From: a virus
DNA: 32,736 nt
Strand: one strand, 5' to 3'
IMG/VR virus record: IMGVR_UViG_3300025395_000020
Coordinates: 1-32,736 of that record
Numbering within the stretch: position 1 is the first letter of the stretch; each line of letters begins with the position of its first letter. Below the pieces are notes generated by a model that made no database searches, was not told the DNA's origin, and saw nothing but the letters and a program-made list of their open reading frames with translations. A program made the position numbers and the translations under genes. This document shows, piece by piece, positions 1 through 5,181 of this stretch.

Positions 1-90
1 GGCGACACCGGACATGACAGTTCCGCCGGTTGTTGCGGTGACGGTTGTGGGCGCGTTGCCCGACCAGGTGATGAAGCAGGGTGCTGCCAT
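1..90 (-). CDS. Small phage protein, N-terminal 30 residues only (cut by window edge)
   Basis: This is the last of three minus-strand genes at the left edge, and only its first 30 codons are inside the window. The ATG at 90-88 is preceded by a clear AGGAG Shine-Dalgarno (complement of 100-104) nine bases upstream, which fixes the start. The protein begins MAAPCFITWSGNAP and continues in a Thr/Val/Gly-rich stretch. Codons are mostly C- or G-ending and no stop occurs. I think it resembles small Thr/Val-rich virion-associated proteins of actinobacteriophages, but that is inference from style. Function is unknown. Confidence is good for a gene here and low for identity. Confidence 0.65.
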   Translation of the reverse strand, partial: MAAPCFITWSGNAPTTVTATTGGTVMSGVA

Positions 91-134
91 GGGTATCTAC
101 TCCTATGTTTTATGGCCGTGTGCTTGGATAAGTA

Positions 135-254
135 TTACTTTTTTGGTTGCGGTGTTTGGTGAGCGACACGTTTTTCTGCTGTTCGAGATGCTGTTTCGAT
201 GATTGCGCAGAAAATGAATGGGGTTGCGAGGTAGGTGGCGATGAAGAATATCAT
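135..254 (-). CDS. Putative 39-residue membrane-anchored small protein
   Basis: A short minus-strand ORF starts (ATG at 254-252) five bases after the stop of the decoration-like gene at 260-571 and ends with TAA at 137-135. The product has one hydrophobic segment at its N-terminus (MIFFIATYLATPFIFCAII, residues 1-19) and then a polar, basic tail rich in Arg, Lys and Gln, as in a single-pass protein with a cytoplasmic tail. No convincing Shine-Dalgarno precedes it, so translation would depend on coupling to the upstream gene. Its position between two better supported minus-strand genes argues for reality. Function is unknown; a tiny membrane protein in a structural region could be holin-like or host-modifying, but nothing here decides that. 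Confidence 0.45.
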   Translation of the reverse strand: MIFFIATYLATPFIFCAIIETASRTAEKRVAHQTPQPKK

Positions 255-259
255 CTCGG

Positions 260-571
260 TTAGGGGCTTTTGATTTCGAAGATTAGTTTTTTGTCGCTGA
301 TTCGGCCGATTACGGTGGTGATTGTATTTACCACTTTGTAGGTGTAGCCGGCTTTTCCGCCGGATACCCAGATGCTGGCGGTGTGGGGGGTGAAGGATTC
401 GTTGCTGAGTATGAGGCCCTGGTCGGCGGTCCATTGTGAAGTGATGATGGAGTCGGTGTTGAGCCAGCCGGTCCAGTCGATTTCGTAGTCGAGGTATTCG
501 TTGGTGCATTGGACGTATCTGCCGGGGGGCTGCCATTGCGGGTAGGCCAATCCCTCAAGTCCTGTGGTCAT
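260..571 (-). CDS. Ig-like small virion protein (head-fibre/decoration-type family)
   Basis: This 103-residue protein, first gene of the minus-strand group, has the layout of a family often found beside phage capsid genes: a short Pro-rich N-terminus, then LDYEIDWTGWL (around residues 28-38), a TSxW strand, a TASIWVSGGKAGYTYKV block (about 65-79) and a final Thr-rich strand with VIGRISDKK. The alternating strand pattern and the SGG-x-GxxY turn fit one beta-sandwich. Family members are usually called head-fibre, decoration or fibre-adaptor proteins; the exact role here is inferred. The ATG at 571 has a weak purine-rich stretch (GGGACGA) about seven bases upstream. Its orientation, opposite to the neighbouring capsid gene, is unusual. 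Confidence 0.7.
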   Translation of the reverse strand: MTTGLEGLAYPQWQPPGRYVQCTNEYLDYEIDWTGWLNTDSIITSQWTADQGLILSNESFTPHTASIWVSGGKAGYTYKVVNTITTVIGRISDKKLIFEIKSP

Positions 572-790
572 TTATTTATCGTCCCATTTGGTTCGTTATT
601 AATTACAGTCTTCTTTTCCGCGTGTCGCTTCTATTGTTTACTGGCAAACTTGTTTTAACGTCGTTGTCAGGCCAGTCGGTTGCCTTCCTCGCTACGCGCG
701 GGGCGGCGGCTCCTTCCCCGCCAAAGCGCGGGGCGGTTCACAATCCGGGATGGTTCAGTCGTCGCCTGACATGGGCTTACGCACCGAGAT
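572..790. other. Divergent intergenic region with competing GC-rich hairpins
   Basis: About 250 bases separate the minus-strand group from the capsid gene. The left end (572-660) is AT-rich and should hold the minus-strand promoter; a TAATTA-like box is present but no convincing -35, so I do not call it. The right part carries an 11-base direct repeat, GCGCGGGGCGG, at 696-706 and 726-736. Between the copies, CCCCGC at 716-721 can pair with GCGGGG of either copy (698-703, 12-base loop, or 728-733, 6-base loop), giving two mutually exclusive hairpins. A 64-codon plus-strand ORF in this stretch lacks a ribosome site and is not called. Function unknown, possibly a leader or transcription-control element. 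Confidence 0.5.
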
Positions 791-819
791 TTCGCATTGC
801 CAAAAAACCCATCTAATTA
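791..819 (+). promoter_or_regulatory. Possible capsid-gene promoter
   Basis: TTCGCA (791-796) and TAATTA (814-819) are 17 bases apart. The -10-like box ends six bases before a GTG at 826 and nine before the ATG at 829. The spacing matches the leaderless-type promoters of the island downstream. The Shine-Dalgarno-like AAGGA (819-823) in front of the ATG suggests ordinary initiation instead, so the call is tentative. Confidence 0.35.
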
Positions 820-828
820 AGGACTGTG

Positions 829-2277
829 ATGACTGACAACTCTCTTGAGAACCGCGGCCTCGTCGCCGCCGGTGGCATGGAGGACTTTCTCGCCACGCTG
901 ATCAAGCGCCGCGGGCAGGTTCACGAGGAGCGCGCCCGCGCCCAGCAAAAGGGTGAGGCCGTTCTTCTGCTGGCCCGCGAGCAAGGCCGCGAGCAACTGC
1001 AGCCGGAGGAAGACGCCGAGTTCCGCAAGTACATGGACGACATGAAGACCCTTGGGGCCGAGATCGTGGGCCTCGACGAGCGCATCGAGGAGATCCGCTC
1101 TGAGGTCGAGCGTTCGGGGCAGATCAACTCCAGCCTCGCTCGCATCCGTCGCGCCGAGGGCACGATCACCAAGATCCGCGAGCAGGCCATCTACCAGAAG
1201 GGTGACCCGCGCCGGTCCTACATGCAGGACATGATCAAGGTCGCCCTGAACGTCGATGACACCGGGGAGTGCCGCGACCGTCTGATGCGCCACGCGCAGG
1301 ACGTGGCCACCCTCCCGGAGTACACCGAGTTCCGTGACATCAGCCGTACCGGCGGCGAGGGCGGCTACGCCGTTCCGCCCGCCTGGCTGATGAACCAGTA
1401 CATTGAGCTGGCTCGCCCGGGTCGCGCGTTCGCGAACCTGGTTCAGCGTCAGCCTCTGCCTGGTGGAACTGACTCCATCAACATCCCGAAGATCCTGTCC
1501 GGTACCACGGTCGGTGTGCAGTCTGCGGACAACACCACTGTGTCGGACACGGACCTGACGGACACCTTCATCAACGCGCCGGTTCGGACGATCAGTGGTC
1601 AGCAGGGTGTCGCCATCCAGCTGATCGACCAGTCGCCCATCGCGTTCGATGACGTGGTGTTCCGGGACTTGGTGGCCGCTCACGCCGCCGCTACCGACAA
1701 GCAGGTCTTGGACGGTACCGGCACCGGCGGTCAGGTGCTTGGTGTGGACTACACTCCCGGCATCTCGACTGTCGCTGTGGGCAGCGTGACCATCCAGGGC
1801 GTGTACTCGGCTATCGCTAACGCGATTCAGTTGGTTCACACCCAGCGGTTCCTGCCGCCCGAGGTGATCGTCATGCACCCGCGTCGGTGGGGCTGGTTCC
1901 AGTCGCTGCTCGACACGGCCGACCGTCCGCTGTTCCTTCCCCAGGCCAACGGCCTGTGGAACGCGGCCGGCGTGCTGGAGGATGTCGCCTCGCAGCAGGT
2001 CGTTGGCCAGATGTTCGGTCTGCCGGTTGTGACCGACCCGAACATCTCGATCACCAACGGCGCGTTCAGCCCGTCTGGCGACGAGGACGTGATCTACGTT
2101 CTTCGCGCTTCGGACATCGTGCTGTGGGAGTCGGGCATCCGTGCCCGCGTCCTGCCGGAGACCAAGGCCCAGAACCTGACGGTCCTCCTGCAGATCTACA
2201 ACTACCTGGCCTTCAGTGCGGCCCGGTACCCGCAGTCCGTGGTGGCCATCTCCGGATTGACGGCTCCTACATTCTGA
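829..2277 (+). CDS. Major capsid protein (HK97 fold)
   Basis: This 482-residue protein forms the icosahedral shell. Residues 1 to about 120 are charged and helical (Glu/Arg/Lys/Gln-rich), fitting the scaffolding delta domain fused to many HK97-type capsid proteins and removed after assembly. The rest shows the expected landmarks: GGEGGYAVPPAWL opening the mature domain, a PLPGGTDSINIP strand in the E-loop/N-arm region, and a C-terminal half with VIVMHPRRWGWFQSLLDT and LPVVTDPNI, typical of the A- and P-domains. The ATG at 829 is chosen over GTG 826 because AAGGA lies five bases before it. Codons are strongly C/G-ending, unlike most neighbours, as expected for very high expression. No protease gene lies next to it in the window. 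Confidence 0.95.
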   Translation: MTDNSLENRGLVAAGGMEDFLATLIKRRGQVHEERARAQQKGEAVLLLAREQGREQLQPEEDAEFRKYMDDMKTLGAEIVGLDERIEEIRSEVERSGQINSSLARIRRAEGTITKIREQAIYQKGDPRRSYMQDMIKVALNVDDTGECRDRLMRHAQDVATLPEYTEFRDISRTGGEGGYAVPPAWLMNQYIELARPGRAFANLVQRQPLPGGTDSINIPKILSGTTVGVQSADNTTVSDTDLTDTFINAPVRTISGQQGVAIQLIDQSPIAFDDVVFRDLVAAHAAATDKQVLDGTGTGGQVLGVDYTPGISTVAVGSVTIQGVYSAIANAIQLVHTQRFLPPEVIVMHPRRWGWFQSLLDTADRPLFLPQANGLWNAAGVLEDVASQQVVGQMFGLPVVTDPNISITNGAFSPSGDEDVIYVLRASDIVLWESGIRARVLPETKAQNLTVLLQIYNYLAFSAARYPQSVVAISGLTAPTF

Positions 2278-2309
2278 TAGGTCTTAACGACCTACTAGTA
2301 GTCGGGCAG

Positions 2310-2335
2310 AACCCCCCCTCTTCGGAGGGGGGGTT
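2310..2335 (+). terminator. Intrinsic terminator after the capsid gene
   Basis: An 11-bp perfect stem (2310-2320 with 2325-2335) contains seven consecutive C-G pairs and is capped by a TTCG tetraloop. A T-rich tail follows (2334-2345). It sits 32 bases after the capsid stop codon. A ten-base palindrome, CTACTAGTAG (2292-2301), lies just before it. Confidence 0.93.
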
Positions 2336-2341
2336 TCTGTT

Positions 2342-2350
2342 TGTTATGCT
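2342..2350 (+). promoter_or_regulatory. Extended -10 promoter for a leaderless glycosyltransferase mRNA
   Basis: TGTTATGCT is an extended -10 element (TG-N-TATGCT) immediately after the capsid terminator. Six bases separate it from the ATG at 2357, so transcription should start at or next to the start codon. The gene has no Shine-Dalgarno, which agrees with leaderless translation. Confidence 0.65.
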
Positions 2351-2356
2351 AGCTGG

Positions 2357-3079
2357 ATGGCTTTTGATGATGAGTTGATTCCGGGTTTGGTCGGGGTACA
2401 TCCGGGTCGCCTTTTGGTGGCGTTTCCGCTGTATAAGCTTGTTTCGGCGGAGTTTTTTCGGCGGTGGCTGGATGTGGATAAGAAGCATGTTCAGGGCACT
2501 ATTTCGATTAATAATGTGTATATCATTGATGCTTTTGAGAAGTTGATTGATCACGCGTTGAGTATTCGCCCGTGGGATCGTTTGGTTTTTGTTGAGCAGG
2601 ATATGTTGTTGCCGTTGCATGCGTTGACGCGGATGGCTCATTATTCGGATGAGCAGGCTGTGGTGTGTGGGACGTATTTTAAGCACAAGCCGCCGCATGA
2701 TCCGATCGCGTATGTGGAGGGTGTGGACGGTAATTACAATGCGGTGTGGGGGAAGACTATTCAGGAGTGGTTGTCGGTTCCTTCGTTGCATGAGGTTGAT
2801 GGTGTGGGTTTTGGTTGTACGAGTATCGCTCGTCATGTGTTGGAGGATTGGGATACGAGTTTGTCGTTGTTTTTGAATGAGGAGAAGATCGGGCACGATT
2901 TGTGGTTTTGTCGGCAGGTTCGGAAGCAGGGGCATAAGGTTTTTGTGGATACGGGTGTGGTGTGTGAGCATTTGTCTGAGGTGCCGGTGGGGGTTGAGGA
3001 TAATCGGCGGTGGGTGGGGTCGGGGGAAGATCCTATTTTTGACACGTTGAATGCTGCTTTGCGGCGGGCGCAGGAGTGA
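2357..3079 (+). CDS. Glycosyltransferase, GT-A-like
   Basis: This 240-residue protein looks like a compact GT-A glycosyltransferase. An N-terminal Rossmann-like strand (RLLVAFPLYKLVS, about residues 18-30) is followed by a helix. RLVFVEQDMLL (about 75-85) resembles the acidic metal/nucleotide-sugar site (an ExD variant of DxD). The later DGVGFGCTSIAR and GHDLWFCRQVRKQGHKVFVD blocks match the acceptor and His-containing metal regions of phage enzymes of this type. Such genes are common among actinobacteriophage structural genes, and some are known to decorate capsid or tail proteins. Its place directly behind the capsid gene suggests virion glycosylation; the target is inferred. It has its own promoter, uses T-ending codons unlike the capsid gene, and probably starts leaderless. 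Confidence 0.8.
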   Translation: MAFDDELIPGLVGVHPGRLLVAFPLYKLVSAEFFRRWLDVDKKHVQGTISINNVYIIDAFEKLIDHALSIRPWDRLVFVEQDMLLPLHALTRMAHYSDEQAVVCGTYFKHKPPHDPIAYVEGVDGNYNAVWGKTIQEWLSVPSLHEVDGVGFGCTSIARHVLEDWDTSLSLFLNEEKIGHDLWFCRQVRKQGHKVFVDTGVVCEHLSEVPVGVEDNRRWVGSGEDPIFDTLNAALRRAQE

Positions 3080-3091
3080 CGGACTCGGGGC

Positions 3092-3120
3092 TTGACCGAT
3101 GATGTCAACTATGATACAAA
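3092..3120 (+). promoter_or_regulatory. Promoter TTGACC-17-TACAAA for the small zinc-motif gene
   Basis: TTGACC (3092-3097) and TACAAA (3115-3120) are separated by exactly 17 bases, and the -10 is extended (TGA just before it). Seven bases later comes ATG 3128. The TTG that could be read as an upstream start codon at 3092 is therefore better explained as the -35 box. Confidence 0.7.
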
Positions 3121-3127
3121 TAGTGTC

Positions 3128-3289
3128 ATGTTTTATAAAACACTAGGGATCAGGTGCGATACCTGCGGCGACACCTTTGAATACCACGATGACGACGCCA
3201 CCGTCGTCGCGGTCACGACTCACGCTCGCGTTGATGGTTGGGCGATCAGCTCGCGGGGTCACTATTGCCCCTCGCATAGGCAGCGATAA
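3128..3289 (+). CDS. Small CxxC/CPxH (zinc-ribbon-like) protein
   Basis: The 53-residue product carries CDTCG near residue 10 and YCPSH near residue 47, four potential zinc ligands about 35 residues apart, with an acidic, Thr/Val-rich middle and ARVDGWAIS before the second knuckle. Tiny proteins with this CxxC ... GW ... CPxH layout are common as accessory genes in actinobacteriophages; no function is established that I can name. I place the start at ATG 3128, not TTG 3092, because the upstream bases form a good promoter. There is no Shine-Dalgarno, so leaderless translation is expected. Confidence 0.7.
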   Translation: MFYKTLGIRCDTCGDTFEYHDDDATVVAVTTHARVDGWAISSRGHYCPSHRQR

Positions 3290-3296
3290 CCCCGAC

Positions 3297-3326
3297 CTGG
3301 CGTTTAAGCCAGTGCGCTGCTATTAT
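3297..3326 (+). promoter_or_regulatory. Promoter with overlapping inverted repeat
   Basis: TGCTATTAT (3318-3326) is an extended -10 element six bases before ATG 3333. The place of the -35 box has no TTGACA match but holds a perfect inverted repeat, CTGGC-N6-GCCAG (3297-3312), positioned like an operator. The repeat could instead be a weak hairpin ending the previous gene. It probably drives the leader ORF at 3333 and the genes at 3401 and 4012. Confidence 0.55.
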
Positions 3327-3332
3327 TGTGTC

Positions 3333-3374
3333 ATGCAGGCCGAGGCCAGACGCCTTAGCCGTCCGGATAGATAA
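3333..3374 (+). CDS. Arg-rich 13-residue leader peptide
   Basis: A mini-ORF, MQAEARRLSRPDR, begins where transcription from the 3318-3326 promoter should start and ends with TAA 14 bases before the GAAAGG ribosome site of the next gene. Four of its thirteen codons are Arg (AGA, CGC, CGT, AGA). It could be a leaderless uORF that tunes the downstream gene, or a chance product of a leaderless start. No attenuator hairpin was seen between it and GTG 3401. Confidence 0.4.
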   Translation: MQAEARRLSRPDR

Positions 3375-3400
3375 AGTTCCACCTGGTAGAAAGGTTTTTT

Positions 3401-4009
3401 GTGAACATCAACGGCATGTTCGAGGGTGTTTTGGATGTGGATATTGAGGCGCAGCAGATCGTGACCCGCGCGCAACGCAGGTTGATTCATGATGCGTTCG
3501 GTGACGGGGTTGATGTGGCGCAGGAGGTGCGGTTCGCGTGCCGTATTGCCACTGACGTGAACAAGGCGATCGAGAACGGTATCGAGTTCGATAACGGTAA
3601 GACGTTTGTGCCTAATCCGAAAGCTCGGGCGCAGTTCGGGAAGAATAAGCGCGGTAAGCCGTATTTGACGTTCGGTTTGGTTGATGTGGACAGCGGTGAG
3701 CGTTTCACGTTGACGTGGGAGGGCGCTGCGGTGCCTTTGTCGATGGTGCGTGCCGCTATCGCGCATGACGAGGGGCGTAACGTGAAGGCTTCTACGGTGG
3801 AGTTGCCGTTTGAGAGCGCGAAAGTTCACGAGACAGGTAATAAGTATGGGCGCAAGAAGCCTGATCCGCGCCCAAATCACGACACGGACGCGGACGGGAA
3901 TCCCTATCCGCGGCCTAAGCGCCGCCAGCACAGCCGCATGTGTCGCAGCGACTTGGACACGTTGAAGGCGTTGCGGAAGTCTATGTACATGCGTAAGGGA
4001 AGAGGTTGA
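3401..4009 (+). CDS. Hypothetical protein, 202 residues
   Basis: I do not recognise this protein. It starts at GTG 3401, six bases after a good GAAAGG site (3389-3394). The N-terminal half (residues 10-75) looks helical with regularly spaced charges (IEAQQIVTRAQRRLIHDAFG). Residues 85-125 could form a small beta domain (KPYLTFGLVDVDSGERFTL). The C-terminus from about residue 145 is basic and low-complexity, with many Lys, Arg, Pro and Asp, ending in short basic helices; nucleic-acid or capsid binding would fit but is not shown. It follows the Arg-rich leader ORF and sits two bases before the 40-residue ORF at 4012, so the two are probably co-transcribed. Confidence 0.75.
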   Translation: MNINGMFEGVLDVDIEAQQIVTRAQRRLIHDAFGDGVDVAQEVRFACRIATDVNKAIENGIEFDNGKTFVPNPKARAQFGKNKRGKPYLTFGLVDVDSGERFTLTWEGAAVPLSMVRAAIAHDEGRNVKASTVELPFESAKVHETGNKYGRKKPDPRPNHDTDADGNPYPRPKRRQHSRMCRSDLDTLKALRKSMYMRKGRG

Positions 4010-4011
4010 TC

Positions 4012-4134
4012 GTGGCGGAGAAAGAAGTTAAAGCGGAGAAGAAGGATGTTCGTCCTCCTACTGTGATTGATTGGGATGAGGCAATCGCGAGTTTCAAGGT
4101 GATGATGAAGAAGGTGTACGGAACTAGGGGCTAG
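4012..4134 (+). CDS. Small hypothetical protein, 40 residues
   Basis: A GTG at 4012 lies six bases after GGGAAGAGG (3997-4005) and two bases after the stop of the preceding gene, so the start is well supported. The product opens with VAEKEVKAEKKDVRPP, a highly charged segment, then IDWDEAIASFKVMMKKVY, which can form an amphipathic helix. The stop TAG at 4132-4134 overlaps the presumed -35 box of the next promoter. Function is unknown. Confidence 0.6.
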   Translation: MAEKEVKAEKKDVRPPTVIDWDEAIASFKVMMKKVYGTRG

Positions 4135-4160
4135 TCAAGGGGTGTGCTTCGGGTTACAAT
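4132..4160 (+). promoter_or_regulatory. Promoter of the WhiB leader
   Basis: TAGTCA (4132-4137) and TACAAT (4155-4160) are 17 bases apart; the -10 differs from consensus at one base. Six bases later comes GTG 4167, the usual distance from a -10 to the transcription start, so a leaderless uORF would begin the transcript. A terminator follows within about 55 bases. Confidence 0.6.
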
Positions 4161-4166
4161 AGCGGC

Positions 4167-4184
4167 GTGAAAGTTGTTCCCTGA
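4167..4184 (+). CDS. Five-codon uORF in the WhiB leader
   Basis: GTG AAA GTT GTT CCC TGA encodes fMet-Lys-Val-Val-Pro at the predicted 5' end of the leader transcript. It ends 12 bases before the terminator stem. An ORF this short is unlikely to make a functional peptide, but translating ribosomes there could influence folding of the downstream hairpin. The evidence is positional only. Confidence 0.35.
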   Translation: MKVVP

Positions 4185-4196
4185 ACCCGCGAATGA

Positions 4197-4221
4197 GGCT
4201 GCCTTTGTGGCAGCCTTTTTT
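4197..4221 (+). terminator. Intrinsic terminator in the WhiB leader
   Basis: GGCTGCC (4197-4203) pairs perfectly with GGCAGCC (4209-4215) across a five-base loop and runs directly into six T. It lies between a strong -10 box and the WhiB start, so it should end a transcript of about 55 bases unless antitermination occurs. The product could be a small RNA or an attenuated leader. Confidence 0.85.
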
Positions 4222-4245
4222 GTATCCGAAAGGCTTCCCTCGTCG

Positions 4246-4521
4246 ATGAGACATTTGCGTTTAGTTAGCGATGATGATTTTGATCCGCAGCTTCCGGTCA
4301 CGTATGAGAAGTGGCATGAGCAGGCGTTATGTGCGGAGACTGATCCTGAGGCTTTTTTCCCTGAGAAGGGGGGGTCGACGCGGGATGCGAAGAAGATCTG
4401 TCAGGGTTGCGCGGTGCGGGTCGACTGTTTGGAGTATGCGCTTGCTAATGATGAGCGGTTCGGTATTTGGGGTGGCCTTTCGGAGCGTGAGCGTCGTAGG
4501 TTGAAGCGCGGAATTTTTTAG
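4246..4521 (+). CDS. WhiB-family iron-sulfur transcriptional regulator
   Basis: The 91-residue protein has the WhiB signature: a first Cys in QALCAETDPEAFFPEKGG, then CQGCAVRVDC (C-x2-C-x5-C), which together ligate a 4Fe-4S cluster. The GIWGG turn follows and a basic tail, ERERRRLKRG, binds DNA. WhiB proteins are confined to actinobacteria and their phages and usually act with the principal sigma factor; phage copies can alter host gene expression. ATG 4246 is chosen because an upstream in-frame TTG (4174) would put a terminator hairpin inside the coding region. GAAAGG lies 12 bases upstream, rather far. The preceding promoter, uORF and terminator suggest attenuation, an arrangement recalling mycobacterial whiB7. 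Confidence 0.93.
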   Translation: MRHLRLVSDDDFDPQLPVTYEKWHEQALCAETDPEAFFPEKGGSTRDAKKICQGCAVRVDCLEYALANDERFGIWGGLSERERRRLKRGIF

Positions 4522-4553
4522 CGCGGCTGCTGGCTTTTCTTCTTTTGTGTGCA

Positions 4554-4559
4554 TATGCT
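4554..4559 (+). promoter_or_regulatory. -10 box of a leaderless promoter
   Basis: TATGCT lies six bases before ATG 4566, the same arrangement as at 2345-2357; both share TATGCTAG followed by four bases and ATGGC. No good -35 is present and the start codon has no Shine-Dalgarno, so a leaderless mRNA is expected. Confidence 0.55.
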
Positions 4560-4565
4560 AGTGCG

Positions 4566-5102
4566 ATGGCAGGAAGAAAACCGGTTAATCAGACAGCGGA
4601 ACCCCGTACGGGTCTAGTTACGGCAGTTCAGGGCCAGGACGGTCGTCTTGCGGCAGCTCCGGAGGGCGATATGTACGTTCGTGATCCGCGCGCTGCTCGA
4701 GCGAAAGCGATTCGGGAGCGGGTCGCGCTGCATGTTGAGCAGGGCATTCCCGTTCCGAAGCATTTGCAGGCCCTTTTTGATGAGTTGCCGCCCGAGGATG
4801 GCACTGTCAAGAATGAGGATGTGGAGCTTATTACTGAGGCCGGCGAGCATGTGGCCGAAGTGGATTTGGATGAGGGCGAGCCGCAGCCCAGCGGAACATA
4901 CGCGGCTCAGGGCGCTCCTAAGCACAGAGTCGCGGTAGAGCCTGCCGTCGAGCCTGAGCCTGTCGTCGAGTCGGAGTCGGCCAGTGAGGCGATCAGCCAA
5001 GAGACTATCGCTGAGGGTGCCGCTGGTTGTGGAACTGGTTCCGTAGAGGACAGCGACGCGTCGCCCCGCCCGAAGCGTGGCGCTCCGCGTAAAAAGGTGT
5101 AG
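4566..5102 (+). CDS. Hypothetical acidic protein with basic C-terminal tail
   Basis: I do not recognise this 178-residue protein. The start is set by the leaderless-type -10 box six bases upstream; a GTG at 4545 would lie upstream of that box. Residues 35-75 hold a charged, helical block (RDPRAARAKAIRERVALHVEQG) followed by IPVPKHLQALFDELPPEDG. From about residue 80 it becomes very acidic and low-complexity, with Val-Glu-Pro repeats (PAVEPEPVVESES), and it ends in a Lys/Arg tail, PRPKRGAPRKKV. Acidic spacer plus basic tail is seen in DNA-binding and scaffold-like proteins, but nothing here proves a role. It lies directly before the connector genes. Confidence 0.7.
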   Translation: MAGRKPVNQTAEPRTGLVTAVQGQDGRLAAAPEGDMYVRDPRAARAKAIRERVALHVEQGIPVPKHLQALFDELPPEDGTVKNEDVELITEAGEHVAEVDLDEGEPQPSGTYAAQGAPKHRVAVEPAVEPEPVVESESASEAISQETIAEGAAGCGTGSVEDSDASPRPKRGAPRKKV

Positions 5103-5143
5103 TCCGCCAGTCCTGTACGACACGGCGTAGCCTCCCACGATTT

Positions 5144-5164
5144 ATCGCCCCAGATTGGGACGAT
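5144..5164 (+). other. Hairpin upstream of the head-tail adaptor gene
   Basis: Nine-base arms (5144-5152 and 5156-5164) pair with one C-A mismatch around a GAT loop. There is no T-tract, so it is not a classical intrinsic terminator. It ends just before the GGTGAGG ribosome site of the next gene (about 5169-5175) and might shape the 5' end of the connector mRNA. Confidence 0.4.
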
Positions 5165-5181
5165 AGATGGTGAGGTGACGT

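Noticed and set aside
14-202. 62-codon hydrophobic plus-strand ORF at the left edge
   Set aside because: It is antisense to a minus-strand start with a clear AGGAG site and to the 39-residue ORF; its hydrophobicity follows from reading those codons in reverse.
622-816. 64-codon plus-strand ORF before the capsid gene
   Set aside because: It has no ribosome site or plausible promoter, overlaps the GC-rich hairpin region and has no protein-like pattern.
817-1878. 353-codon minus-strand ORF opposite the capsid gene
   Set aside because: It is a shadow frame created by C/G-ending codons of the capsid gene; it is His/Val/Asp/Arg-rich without domain features.
2267-2971. 234-codon minus-strand ORF opposite the glycosyltransferase
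   Set aside because: It is a shadow frame crossing the terminator and has a repetitive Ile/Arg/Thr/His composition typical of antisense reading.
3092-3127. TTG 3092 as the start of the small zinc-motif gene
   Set aside because: The TTGACC containing it forms a -35 box exactly 17 bases from a -10 box; ATG 3128 fits better.
4141-4221. tRNA gene in the WhiB leader
   Set aside because: The hairpin looked like a tRNA arm at first, but no cloverleaf, T-loop or acceptor stem can be formed.
4174-4245. N-terminally extended WhiB starting at TTG 4174
   Set aside because: The extra codons coincide with a perfect terminator hairpin and T-run, and WhiB proteins do not need such an extension.
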